Source: Pedobacter sp. ISL-64 (lineage in GTDB: Bacteria; Bacteroidota; Bacteroidia; Sphingobacteriales; Sphingobacteriaceae). Taken from it: a stretch of 64,000 nucleotides of DNA. Location of the stretch: the NCBI RefSeq assembly GCF_018613605.1, contig NZ_JAGGPU010000032.1, positions 1 to 64,000 of the forward strand, written 5' to 3'. The notes below the pieces were generated by a model. It was not told the DNA's origin. It searched no databases and was given only the letters and a program-made list of their open reading frames with translations. Position numbers and translations under genes: made by a program. Numbering within the stretch: the stretch's first letter is position 1; every line of letters starts with the position of its first letter. Of the stretch, positions 54,001 through 59,903 are shown piece by piece.

Positions 54001-54288
54001 CGGGAGCAACATGATACTGTTGTCGATAAAGAATACTTTATAGCAAACGCAAAGTTTATTCTTAAAATAGGTGAAATAATCGAATCAAAAGTAGACGGCA
54101 TGGAAAATAGCTTAGCCACAATCGGAACATATAATATTGGTGAAGTTCAAACTAGACTTGACAATAACAATTACAGTGTAAATGTCAGTAGATCTACATG
54201 GAAAAGCTTTTTGACTTTTCAAGAATTTATTACGTTCTTAGAAAACGAATATTTCAAAATTAGTAAAAAGGACAATATAGAACTCTAA
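51028..54288 (+). CDS. Sacsin-like GHKL ATPase with DUF3883
   Basis: A protein of 1086 residues from the ATG giving MSDAPQK; a TTG nine codons upstream exists. The N-terminal domain is a GHKL (Hsp90/sacsin-type) ATP-binding fold: N-box RRWIWELLQNAKDC (about residues 43-56), G1 FAHDGIPF and G2 DNTGKFGTGF. The long middle has no known family. Near the C-terminus a DUF3883-type nuclease-like fold has NGYDFEILHSGNDPYLLEIK with the E-x-K. GHKL-DUF3883 proteins recur in defence islands. It is separated by 55 nt from the phosphatase gene, without a visible terminator, so it is probably last in the operon. It could be an effector or chaperone-like sensor. Confidence 0.85.
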   Translation: MSDAPQKSAVDIALDEDRKKSEIKAILQDLERLKTVPIERKRRWIWELLQNAKDCASKHGTKEERTVNIEVSLDKSTLSFAHDGIPFTLNDLLALVRRTSTKAFDNSDDNTGKFGTGFVTTHALNRLATVSGMLQARNGLKNFIIPVDRRADSFNELEIALNEVFDIINTFYEGVSDNIGNKTLTTYSYILDDDSYDLALKSIKDFIKNLPFALLINSTDEKSGIGTIAITLDQEKTIYSLSSPKEIFPGVLFSELNGKNKANNESYQEGLIHYSNDDLTIAVPAIYRNEIWEVQKIEKEIKLFKDFPLVGTETWHIPFLLQSAKFQPSEPRDGVRTFKDNEDRVDPTADTNRNIFLSYKMASTNFFTILQSSGVKCLHLLTESGLPEEKIEYTSTHWYTISIQKPLREFFGKHPLIITASGKPIALSLAKIPRIFPIEADNLEFYQIGVKLFQDQFPDKNTFLDWQRIVSQDSENWETTITFTEEDLLKSIIVSSGLDSLELGKDETKINWLNKLINFLHRIGRHDLTEGYAIYPNTKGDLLKKEALRKDNVLSDKLKEVGDKLGQKIYDVLIHSDIEQLDGIDVFDIKAFYYGVNTFIGGLIPATEYLEKFQAVFELVSMFPNDLSRERIRWFNHIGQLLPKFIPEKQHVRDMEDFSFGSAEFASIKYVCWLIENSLTFKEFANTYFESDEHSAYKWLNTMIEILFRTTDYQTLLTTNAVIPMQSGTFRKLEANIFREDKKAFFDPLLKELYTTYTGKGDAKNILIAREITVETLPWATAELLAKPIDELFITPDIQKNVESGNSLNPLFHSLNDWFGDDEVERGMLFPHFRKERPVLYVKAFGPEISKMVMALSKIDKTPEEIQALAELDMSASELNVLIEASRMVGGAQKLLIVANEIQEAARQAEWRKAVGDAAENAFVAAIENIKALNITNPDNGYDFEILHSGNDPYLLEIKSTVEHNETVKMSGTQGRAAKNYKERYALCVLLREQHDTVVDKEYFIANAKFILKIGEIIESKVDGMENSLATIGTYNIGEVQTRLDNNNYSVNVSRSTWKSFLTFQEFITFLENEYFKISKKDNIEL

Positions 54289-54401
54289 TACTTGTGAAAA
54301 AAGAAATACTAGCGATACTTTGCACAGGAGAAGGATATTATAACTTGAAGGTTAATCGTAAAACAAGTTATTTTTAAAAATTTCTATCTAATTTTCAAGC
54401 T

Positions 54402-54456
54402 GTCAAAAAACGTCAAAATTGGAATTAGGTGTTCGACTGTGATCCCTCTTCAGCCA
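54402..54456. repeat. Attachment-like direct repeat, copy 1
   Basis: A stretch of about 55 nt shared with 56051-56107 and 57781-57835. All three have TCGACTGTGATCCCTC without change (here 54433-54448), an upstream A-rich part with GTCAAAAT-type residues, and a CAG-C-C-AC end. It lies about 110 nt after the defence operon. This is read as an attachment site left by integration. Confidence 0.75.
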
Positions 54457-54457
54457 C

Positions 54458-54491
54458 AAAAACCTGAAAATGATGATTTTGAGGTTTTTTT
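54458..54491 (+). terminator. Terminator after the first direct repeat
   Basis: AAAAACCT (54458-54465) and AGGTTTTT (54482-54489), with inner AAAAT and ATTTT arms, form a hairpin followed by a T-run. It could end the transcript of the nine-gene defence operon. Confidence 0.65.
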
Positions 54492-54760
54492 ATAATGTAA
54501 TTCATTGATTTACAATTATTTAATTATTATACTGATGAAAATCAAAAAAAATATTAAAATTAAACTTATTGATTATTAGATAGTTAAAATTAAATTTTAG
54601 CAAATGGCTGTAGGGGTGTCCAACACTTTTTATGAAAATTTTAATCGATTTGTAAGAGCGAGGAAAACGTCTCCGTAACAAAGTTTTCATTAAATTTGTG
54701 CGTCCGTGCTTTGATTGAGCTGTAGTGCTGAAAAGCCACGCCCTCGCAAAACCGCGGCAC

Positions 54761-54770
54761 GTTAGCGGTA
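54761..54770 (+). repeat. Cassette boundary motif, right-hand form
   Basis: GTTAGCGGTA is the exact reverse complement of 55631-55640. The flanking bases on the outer or inner side also correspond (GTTTTGCG-like and GGGCG-like blocks). The two motifs enclose the AraC and VOC genes like the two half-sites of an integron attC, although the core differs from the GTTRRRY consensus. Confidence 0.4.
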
Positions 54771-54789
54771 ATGTTAAAACGACAACAAC

Positions 54790-55182
54790 ATGACATTTTA
54801 TCAACAGGAAATAGACCGAATTAAGAAAATTTGTTATTCAAACGAAAGACAATTAGACGCTGTTATCAAAACGAGAAACTATATTAATCACAACTTTAAC
54901 AACGAAGTGAATTTGATTTTATTAGCCAATATAGGATTTGCTTCAAAATTTCATTTGCTCCGACTTTTCAAAAAGTATTATGGTCAAACACCAAAACAAT
55001 ATTTAATTGATAAACGCATTCAACAGGCAAAACAGCTCCTGAAAAATGGAATTAATGTAACTGAAACGTGCTTTGACGTCGGGTTCGACAGCCCCAGTTC
55101 ATTTAGTACGTTGTTCAAATCTCGTGTTGGTCTGACACCGATTGAATTTCAAAAAAGAGCAACTTTCACAAAGTCGGTTTAA
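54790..55182 (+). CDS. AraC-type DNA-binding protein, HTH only
   Basis: A 130-residue protein that is essentially a bare AraC DNA-binding domain: RNYINHNFNNEVNLILLANI (about residue 28), IGFASKFHLLRLFKKYYGQT, VTETCFDVGFDSPSSFSTLF and VGLTPIEFQKR. No ligand domain is present; the full length is about half that of standard family members. It precedes a VOC-family gene by 46 nt, so it probably regulates that gene. A -7-like TAAATTTG occurs at 54691-54698. Confidence 0.87.
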   Translation: MTFYQQEIDRIKKICYSNERQLDAVIKTRNYINHNFNNEVNLILLANIGFASKFHLLRLFKKYYGQTPKQYLIDKRIQQAKQLLKNGINVTETCFDVGFDSPSSFSTLFKSRVGLTPIEFQKRATFTKSV

Positions 55183-55228
55183 TTCCTATTTTGAAATTTT
55201 GTAGCCTAATCATAAATGAATAAACAAA

Positions 55229-55624
55229 ATGAAAATAAAAGTAATTAGTGTTCCAGTCCAAAACCAAGAAAAAGCATTGCAGTTCTACACTGAAAAATTG
55301 GGCTTCGTTAAAAAAGTTGACGTGCCAGTGGGCGAAGGCGACAGATGGCTAACTGTGGTAAGCAAGGATGAACCTGATGGACCAGAGGTATTGTTAGAAC
55401 CATCACCCAACCATTTAGTAGAGGCCAAAACGTATCAAAAAGCGCTTTTTGACAAAGGCATTCCTTACACCCAATTCAATGTTGACAACGCTCAACAAGA
55501 ATATGAGCGACTTGTAAGTATTGGAGTGGAATTTAGCGTAAAACCAACAGCAATGGGGACAGTAAAAATTGCTGTTTTCAATGATACTTGTGGAAACAAC
55601 ATTCAAATTATAGAAATGCTTTAA
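55229..55624 (+). CDS. VOC-family (glyoxalase/bleomycin-resistance-like) protein
   Basis: A 131-residue vicinal-oxygen-chelate protein with two beta-alpha-beta-beta-beta units: ISVPVQNQEKALQFYTEKLG (residues 5-24) and a second unit ending VKIAVFNDTCGNNIQIIEML. Glutamates in EVLLEPS and at the end of IQIIE could be metal ligands. Family members are lyases, dioxygenases or drug-binding proteins; the substrate is unknown. It shares a module with the small AraC gene. Confidence 0.86.
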   Translation: MKIKVISVPVQNQEKALQFYTEKLGFVKKVDVPVGEGDRWLTVVSKDEPDGPEVLLEPSPNHLVEAKTYQKALFDKGIPYTQFNVDNAQQEYERLVSIGVEFSVKPTAMGTVKIAVFNDTCGNNIQIIEML

Positions 55625-55630
55625 AAAAAC

Positions 55631-55681
55631 TACCGCTAACTGCAGTTTTGCGTCAGGCGGGCGAAGTGCTTCGTTTGACGC
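55631..55681. repeat. Cassette boundary motif, left-hand form, with hairpin
   Basis: TACCGCTAAC at 55631-55640 begins 6 nt after the VOC stop and mirrors the motif before the AraC gene. A strong hairpin follows at 55650-55681: GCGTCA with TGACGC outside and CGAAG-TG-CTTCG inside, then a short T-run. It can work as a terminator for the AraC-VOC transcript and also resembles the folded strand of an attC site. Confidence 0.5.
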
Positions 55682-56050
55682 TTTTTGCGAATATTTAAGC
55701 TTGGTTCTTCGCTTCACCGTTATTGTTGTAAACCCGCACGAACACAAAGCCTCGGCCCGTTGACTCCTATAAACTGGAAAGAGAGATTTACTGCCCAACC
55801 CATTTATATGCTTAATTCTGATGCCTTACTGGGTATTGAGCCGCTCTTAAGCAGGTTGCTTGTACCTGCGTAGATTATGATTTACCTCCACTAATGGTTC
55901 CAACGGAAATATTTAAGATCGAATCCTGATAAAAAAGTAACCGACAATTTGGCTCATCTGATTAATTATGATTGGATAATAGCCAGATAAACAAAGGTTA
56001 ATCAGCTCAAGCATCTGTAAGATTCCGTTTTACCACTCATAAATTTAGAT
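55682..56050. other. Intergenic stretch, no gene seen
   Basis: No coding sequence is convincing between the hairpin and the second direct repeat. Short frames lack starts or families. The composition is mixed, GC-richer near 55730-55760, which suggests remnants of an older insertion. Confidence 0.4.
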
Positions 56051-56107
56051 TTTGAAAAAAGGTTAAAATTGGTATTAAGTGCTCGACTGTGATCCCTCCC
56101 AGTCTAC
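56051..56107. repeat. Attachment-like direct repeat, copy 2
   Basis: The second copy of the roughly 55-nt repeat, with the invariant TCGACTGTGATCCCTC at 56083-56098 and a CAGTCTAC end. It is the most diverged in its upstream arm. It separates the AraC-VOC module from the ArsR-AHSA1 module. Confidence 0.75.
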
Positions 56108-56269
56108 CGCTTCACGAAAAACGTTGTAAATCAACTCTTTACTTATTTAAGTCATGTCGCATTGTCAAACCTTACATTTTAATAAAAGCATCATTAGGCT
56201 TCAGCCATATCTTCATCCCAGAGCAAGCGATAATCTTTTGAGCTTCGATCGTAAATAAATAAGTATTTA

Positions 56270-56318
56270 TTTGCGCAAGTAAATACTTGCGCTTATATTT
56301 GCAAGCATATACTTGCGC
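56270..56318 (+). promoter_or_regulatory. arsR-type promoter with operator inside
   Basis: TTTG at 56270-56273, a 20-nt spacer and TATATTTG at 56294-56301 make a canonical Bacteroidota promoter 24 nt before the ArsR ATG. The spacer is almost entirely a perfect palindrome, GCGCAAGTA-AA-TACTTGCGC (56273-56292). A second, imperfect copy (GCAAG-CATATA-CTTGC) spans the expected start of transcription. Repressor binding here would block RNA polymerase directly, which fits self-control by the ArsR protein. Confidence 0.82.
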
Positions 56319-56324
56319 ATTATT

Positions 56325-56660
56325 ATGGAAACAAGAAGAGATGTATTTCAGGCGATTGCCGACCCTACCCGAAGGAATATCATAGGCATGCTATCCAAAG
56401 AGCCTTTAAATGTTAATGCGATTGCCGAAAAGTTCGACATGACCAGGCAAGCCATTTCTCTCCATGTAAAGATCCTGGAAGACTGTGGATTAGTTTCCAT
56501 TGACCAGCGTGGAAGAGAAAGATTTTGCGAGGCAAAATTAGACCAGTTAAATGAAGTGAGCCATTGGATTGAAGAATCACGAAAGCAATGGAATTCCCGA
56601 TTTGACAGGTTAGACAACTATTTAAGAGAAATTAAAGCTAAAAATAATGGAAAAAAGTAA
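56325..56660 (+). CDS. ArsR-family transcriptional repressor
   Basis: A 111-residue winged-helix repressor from the ATG giving METRRDVF; a TTG four codons earlier lies inside the operator. The recognition region is AIADPTRRNIIGMLSKEPLN (about residue 9) and IAEKFDMTRQAISLHVKILE (about residue 36), typical of the ArsR subgroup paired with SRPBCC genes. It has no metal-binding cysteine pair, so it probably senses an organic signal. Its gene overlaps the next by 14 nt. Confidence 0.9.
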   Translation: METRRDVFQAIADPTRRNIIGMLSKEPLNVNAIAEKFDMTRQAISLHVKILEDCGLVSIDQRGRERFCEAKLDQLNEVSHWIEESRKQWNSRFDRLDNYLREIKAKNNGKK

Positions 56661-57135
56661 TGAATTATTAATCACCCATCTGTTTGATGCACCACAAGAG
56701 TTGGTTTTTAACGCATGGACAGACCCTGAAAAACTTCAACATTGGTATGCCCCAAGTGGTTGTACCATTGATTTTAAATGGATTAATGCAGTACAAGGCG
56801 GTGGGTTTCATTCCTGTATTCACGATCCTGTACATGGCGACTGTTGGATCATCGGAGATTATCTCGAGGCTAAATTTCCTGAAAAACTAGTGCTCACTAT
56901 GACTCTTTCTAACGAACGGGGTGATACTGTAAATGCTGGAGCATCTTCAAAACCAGAAGATTGGCCACAAACTATTATCACAACAGTTACATTCGAGCCA
57001 GTCGGAAATCAAACTAAACTCACACTTCACCAAACGGTAGATGAAGTCCAGGCAAAAAACACTGGGGCTTATCAAAGTTGGTTTAGCATGTTTGATCGCT
57101 TGCAAATTATATTAACTCAAAAAATAATCTTATGA
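56647..57135 (+). CDS. AHSA1/SRPBCC-domain protein, first copy
   Basis: A 162-residue START-like (SRPBCC, AHSA1 subfamily) protein: ITHLFDAPQELVFNAWTDPE (residues 8-27), then WYAPSGCTIDFKW and a C-terminal helix from AYQSWFSMFDRLQIIL. These bind hydrophobic ligands in a deep pocket. The gene overlaps the ArsR gene upstream (14 nt) and the second copy downstream (ATGA, 4 nt). In many genomes ArsR-AHSA1 pairs form self-contained response units of unknown ligand. Confidence 0.88.
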   Translation: MEKSNELLITHLFDAPQELVFNAWTDPEKLQHWYAPSGCTIDFKWINAVQGGGFHSCIHDPVHGDCWIIGDYLEAKFPEKLVLTMTLSNERGDTVNAGASSKPEDWPQTIITTVTFEPVGNQTKLTLHQTVDEVQAKNTGAYQSWFSMFDRLQIILTQKIIL

Positions 57136-57632
57136 AAAACGAAACTTTAATTATTACGAGAACTTTCGATGCTCCTCGGGAATTGGTATTTAACGCTTTT
57201 AGCAATGTCGAAGCTTTAAATGCTTGGTGGGGCCCTGTGCAAATGAAAAACACGGTCATCAGCTTAGATTTTAAAGTAGGTGGAATCTTCCATTATAAGA
57301 TGGAAGGACATGGCCAAATAAATTATGCCAGGTTTTTGTTTACTGAAATTAATCCCTTTTCTAAATTAGTTTTTAAGCTTGCATTTGTTGATGAAGAACT
57401 AAACATTATTCCACCCCCTTTCCCGATTAAATTCCCAATGGAAATTCTTTATGATTTTAACTTTAGTGAAACCAACAAAAAAACCACATTGACGATGACC
57501 GCAATACCTGTGAATGGAACAGCCGAAGAAATCGAAGGCTTTATCGGATTGAACGATAGTATGCAACAAGGTTTTGGCGCTTCGCTAAATAATTTGGAAA
57601 CTTATCTGAGCAACATGAGTACCCATCCATAA
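57132..57632 (+). CDS. AHSA1/SRPBCC-domain protein, second copy
   Basis: A 166-residue protein with the same fold: ITRTFDAPRELVFNAFSNVE, WWGPVQMKNTVISLDFKVGG, and the terminal GLNDSMQQGFGASLNNLETY, which is the standard AHSA1 ending. It is clearly paralogous to the previous gene but only moderately similar, so the duplication is old. Last gene of the ArsR module. Confidence 0.9.
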   Translation: MKNETLIITRTFDAPRELVFNAFSNVEALNAWWGPVQMKNTVISLDFKVGGIFHYKMEGHGQINYARFLFTEINPFSKLVFKLAFVDEELNIIPPPFPIKFPMEILYDFNFSETNKKTTLTMTAIPVNGTAEEIEGFIGLNDSMQQGFGASLNNLETYLSNMSTHP

Positions 57633-57780
57633 AACTGAGAGATAACCGGTACAACGAGATTACCTGCCAATAAAAATGCAATAGATATTCAATTGAGAAA
57701 TATAGATTATTGTGCAGCAGGGATACATTATTCCCTTATTGCAGATTAAACCTTTTACTGATTATTTAAATTTAAGACTA

Positions 57781-57835
57781 TCAAAGAAGGTCAAAATAGG
57801 TATCAAGTGTTCGACTGTGATCCCTCTCAGTCCAC
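57781..57835. repeat. Attachment-like direct repeat, copy 3
   Basis: The third copy, with TCGACTGTGATCCCTC at 57811-57826 and a CAGTCCAC end. It is the best conserved relative to the consensus of the three. A terminator hairpin and an integrase fragment follow it, so this copy may be the original chromosomal attachment site or the right end of the whole island. Confidence 0.75.
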
Positions 57836-57841
57836 TTAACG

Positions 57842-57870
57842 ATTAAAGCGCTGTCAATCAGCGCTTTAAT
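57842..57870 (+). terminator. Intrinsic terminator after the third direct repeat
   Basis: ATTAAAGCGCTG (57842-57853) and CAGCGCTTTAAT (57859-57870), loop TCAAT, followed by a T-rich run. Strong and probably usable in both directions. Confidence 0.85.
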
Positions 57871-58040
57871 TTTAAATAAAGGATTTGAACCTTCTTTCAA
57901 TCCTTAATCGCAACAAATACATTATCAATCGTTTAAATTATTTAAAATACTTTTTGGGACAGTTTTCTGTGTAAAAATTCTATTTTCAATGGCGTTTTGT
58001 TTACACCATTTTTACACCAGCGTTATTTACTGTTTATACC

Positions 58041-58154
58041 ATGCAAATCAGCTTAAAGCTAATCTATTATACCCGTAAGAAATATTCTGATGGGGGTCAC
58101 ATCCAATTACCCTTCATTATATCCACTAGCCTAAAGTCGAAAAAGAATTCTTGA
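58041..58154 (+). pseudogene. Tyrosine recombinase N-terminal fragment
   Basis: A 37-codon frame with ATG encodes MQISLKLIYYTRKKYSDGG, then HIQLPFIISTSLKSKKN. This is the pattern of the arm-binding N-terminal strand pair of Bacteroidota tyrosine recombinases (basic, K-x-D/G-G-x-H/P-I). A TGA cuts it where the family goes on for about 350 residues, and no catalytic domain follows. It lies about 200 nt beyond the third direct repeat, the usual place of an integrase relative to its attachment site. Confidence 0.5.
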
Positions 58155-58258
58155 CAAGTTGCCTACATGAAAACTAGGACGCTAGAAGAAACAGGATAAA
58201 AGACAGTGTGGGCATTTCGGCAAAAAAGTGTGAGTAAAACTGTAAGCATTCAAACACA

Positions 58259-58291
58259 AAACCCTTGCAAGCAACTAACTAACAAGGGTTT
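58259..58291 (+). terminator. Hairpin downstream of the integrase fragment
   Basis: AAACCCTTG (58259-58267) and CAAGGGTTT (58283-58291) pair around a 15-nt loop, with a T-rich tail. Rho-independent terminator form. No intact gene precedes it, which fits a leftover of a lost gene. Confidence 0.6.
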
Positions 58292-58471
58292 ATATTTTTA
58301 CTTAGTGGGCGATAAGAGAGAAAATTTGAACCGTTTTATAAATGATTTAAGGGTTTTAGTTGATTTAGGCAAGAATCAAAGCAACGATATTGGATAGAAT
58401 TTGAACCACATTTTAAATGATGCTTAGCGCTATCAATAATTGACGGAATACTGATAGACTCCGATTTTCAT

Positions 58472-58813
58472 TTATAATGATCTCTCGGAATTATGATTCA
58501 ACTTCCCTATTTTTTTCAACATAAAAATTAAAATAACCAGACCAACTGCAAAAGAGAATACAGGAAAAATCATTTCCAAAACAAGGATTGATGGTTTGAG
58601 TTCAACAAAGATTAGCAGACTGCAGGCAATCAGTACTAAGATGATCCATTTGCCGAGCCGCTCTTGTTTACGATATTGCTTACTGTAACTGAATTTGTAA
58701 CTAGTTACCACCGCATTCATCAACCTCAAAGAGAATCCTTCAGAGGGGGCAATTGCTCCGTGCTCCTTAAGCAGTTCTTTGAGAGGGTCTAGTTCTTTGG
58801 GTTTTGGTTTCAT
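58472..58813 (-). CDS. Membrane protein partnered with sigma factor
   Basis: A 113-residue protein with a soluble N-terminal half (residues 1-50) and two transmembrane helices (about 53-70, WIILVLIACSLLIFVE, and 78-98, MIFPVFSFAVGLVILIFM). The gene overlaps the ECF sigma gene by 4 nt (ATGA), the standard arrangement of a sigma and its control protein, so an anti-sigma role is likely. It lacks a recognised anti-sigma domain and a zinc motif. Confidence 0.7.
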   Translation of the reverse strand: MKPKPKELDPLKELLKEHGAIAPSEGFSLRLMNAVVTSYKFSYSKQYRKQERLGKWIILVLIACSLLIFVELKPSILVLEMIFPVFSFAVGLVILIFMLKKIGKLNHNSERSL

Positions 58814-59394
58814 AATTCTTTAATTTCATTTTTCAATAATCTCTTCAATTCTCCTTCCAACTGCTTACGGCTTCTGAGTAAACGCATTTTAATCGCTGAT
58901 GACTTCATGCCCATAATCTCAGTTATCTCGGCGATGCTTTTGTCTGCAATATAATGCAGGGTAATGATTAGTTGATCCTCTTTTTTGAGCTTTTCTATGG
59001 CTATACCAAGATACTTCTTTCGGTCTGCGTTAGCTAGACGTTGCAAGGCACTACCTTCATCACTTACATATTCAGTGTATTCATTGTCGTCCTCCAATTC
59101 AAGAGTCACATTATTTTTGACTCCTATTTTAGTCAGTGCAGTGTTATAGATGATCCGATATAACCAAGTTGAAAATTTAGACGCCCTTTTGAACCGGTCG
59201 AGGTATTTAAAAGCTTTCAGGAAACTATCCTGCACCACCTCTTCAGCATCTTCATGGTTGCCTACTATCCTAACCGCTATGGTGTATGCCATATCCCGGT
59301 AGGCATTAACCAGATATTCAAGTCCTTTTCGCTCTCCACGAAGGGCACTGTCAAGGTAATGATCGCCTAGATTTCGGTGCTTTTTAAATATCAT
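58810..59394 (-). CDS. ECF-family RNA polymerase sigma factor
   Basis: A 194-residue extracytoplasmic-function sigma factor. Region 2 is AYRDMAYTIAVRIVGNHEDA (about residue 30) with VQDSFLKAFKYLDRFKRAS and STWLYRIIYN. Region 4 is LIITLHYIADKSIAEITEIM and MKSSAIKMRLLRSRKQLEGE (about residues 145-180). Both DNA-binding parts are intact. The start codon lies within a perfect palindrome, so expression is probably self-controlled at the mRNA or operator level. Confidence 0.93.
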   Translation of the reverse strand: MIFKKHRNLGDHYLDSALRGERKGLEYLVNAYRDMAYTIAVRIVGNHEDAEEVVQDSFLKAFKYLDRFKRASKFSTWLYRIIYNTALTKIGVKNNVTLELEDDNEYTEYVSDEGSALQRLANADRKKYLGIAIEKLKKEDQLIITLHYIADKSIAEITEIMGMKSSAIKMRLLRSRKQLEGELKRLLKNEIKEL

Positions 59395-59422
59395 CTGTAT
59401 CTTAGACTAAGATACAGATGAT
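59390..59422. promoter_or_regulatory. 16-bp perfect palindrome over the sigma-factor start
   Basis: ATCATCTGTATCTTAG (59390-59405) and CTAAGATACAGATGAT (59407-59422) are exact inverted copies with a single central base. The left arm holds the start codon of the ECF sigma gene on the minus strand. As RNA it would hide the start codon in a very stable stem; as DNA it would be a strong operator for a dimer. Confidence 0.7.
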
Positions 59423-59510
59423 CTGGTCACAAAGTATTTAGTTGGGCATTCAAAATAAATGTGACCGATGGCTTAGATCGATAGTCTTATGAACAAATAA
59501 AAAGTAAGAC

Positions 59511-59855
59511 ATGGAAATCACATCAGCAGCACTACTCATTTCTATTTCCCTGGTAGTATTCGGAATCGCATATTATTTTTTTACGACGCGCCACAAAGAA
59601 AGGATGGCTATCATTGAAACCGGGCAATCGCCAGATTTGTTTAAAAAGCAGGGACAGTGGCTATATTTTCTTTTGACCTTGGGTGTGGTGAGCATAGGTA
59701 TTGCTATAGGAATACTTGCAGGGTCGCTTATACAGCCGCTCGTCAATCTACATGGCTTTTGGGTCATGTCCAGTAGCATACTTATCTTTTTAGGTGTCAG
59801 TCTAATTCTTTGCTACTTTATCTTAAAATCAATACTTGAAAAGCGTAAAGACTAA
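59511..59855 (+). CDS. DUF6249-type small membrane protein
   Basis: A 114-residue membrane protein with three hydrophobic helices (about 6-24, 48-72 and 82-104) and a cytoplasmic loop HKERMAIIETGQSPDLFK after the first. This layout, with the conserved ERMAIIE-G box, is DUF6249. Such proteins often lie next to ECF sigma genes in Bacteroidota. It is divergent from the sigma gene here, so it may be one of its targets. Confidence 0.75.
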   Translation: MEITSAALLISISLVVFGIAYYFFTTRHKERMAIIETGQSPDLFKKQGQWLYFLLTLGVVSIGIAIGILAGSLIQPLVNLHGFWVMSSSILIFLGVSLILCYFILKSILEKRKD

Positions 59856-59903
59856 ATACCATTTTTAATTAAACCAGTTTTTTTAAACTCCAACAATTGA
59901 ACA

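Noticed and set aside
33826..54288. Complete BREX type 2 (Pgl) or BREX type 1 system
   Set aside because: The NERD-kinase part is PglW-like, but no PglZ phosphatase, BrxL/Lon-like protease or PglX-type stand-alone methylase was seen.
54520..54804. Minus-strand open frame of 94 codons before the AraC-type gene
   Set aside because: Low-complexity AT-rich translation, overlaps the likely promoter and start of a convincing gene on the other strand.
55685..55873. Plus-strand open frame of 62 codons
   Set aside because: Begins in a hairpin tail and has no recognisable protein pattern.
58206..58397. Plus-strand open frame of 63 codons
   Set aside because: Runs through a terminator-like hairpin and has no family; more likely leftover sequence after the integrase fragment.
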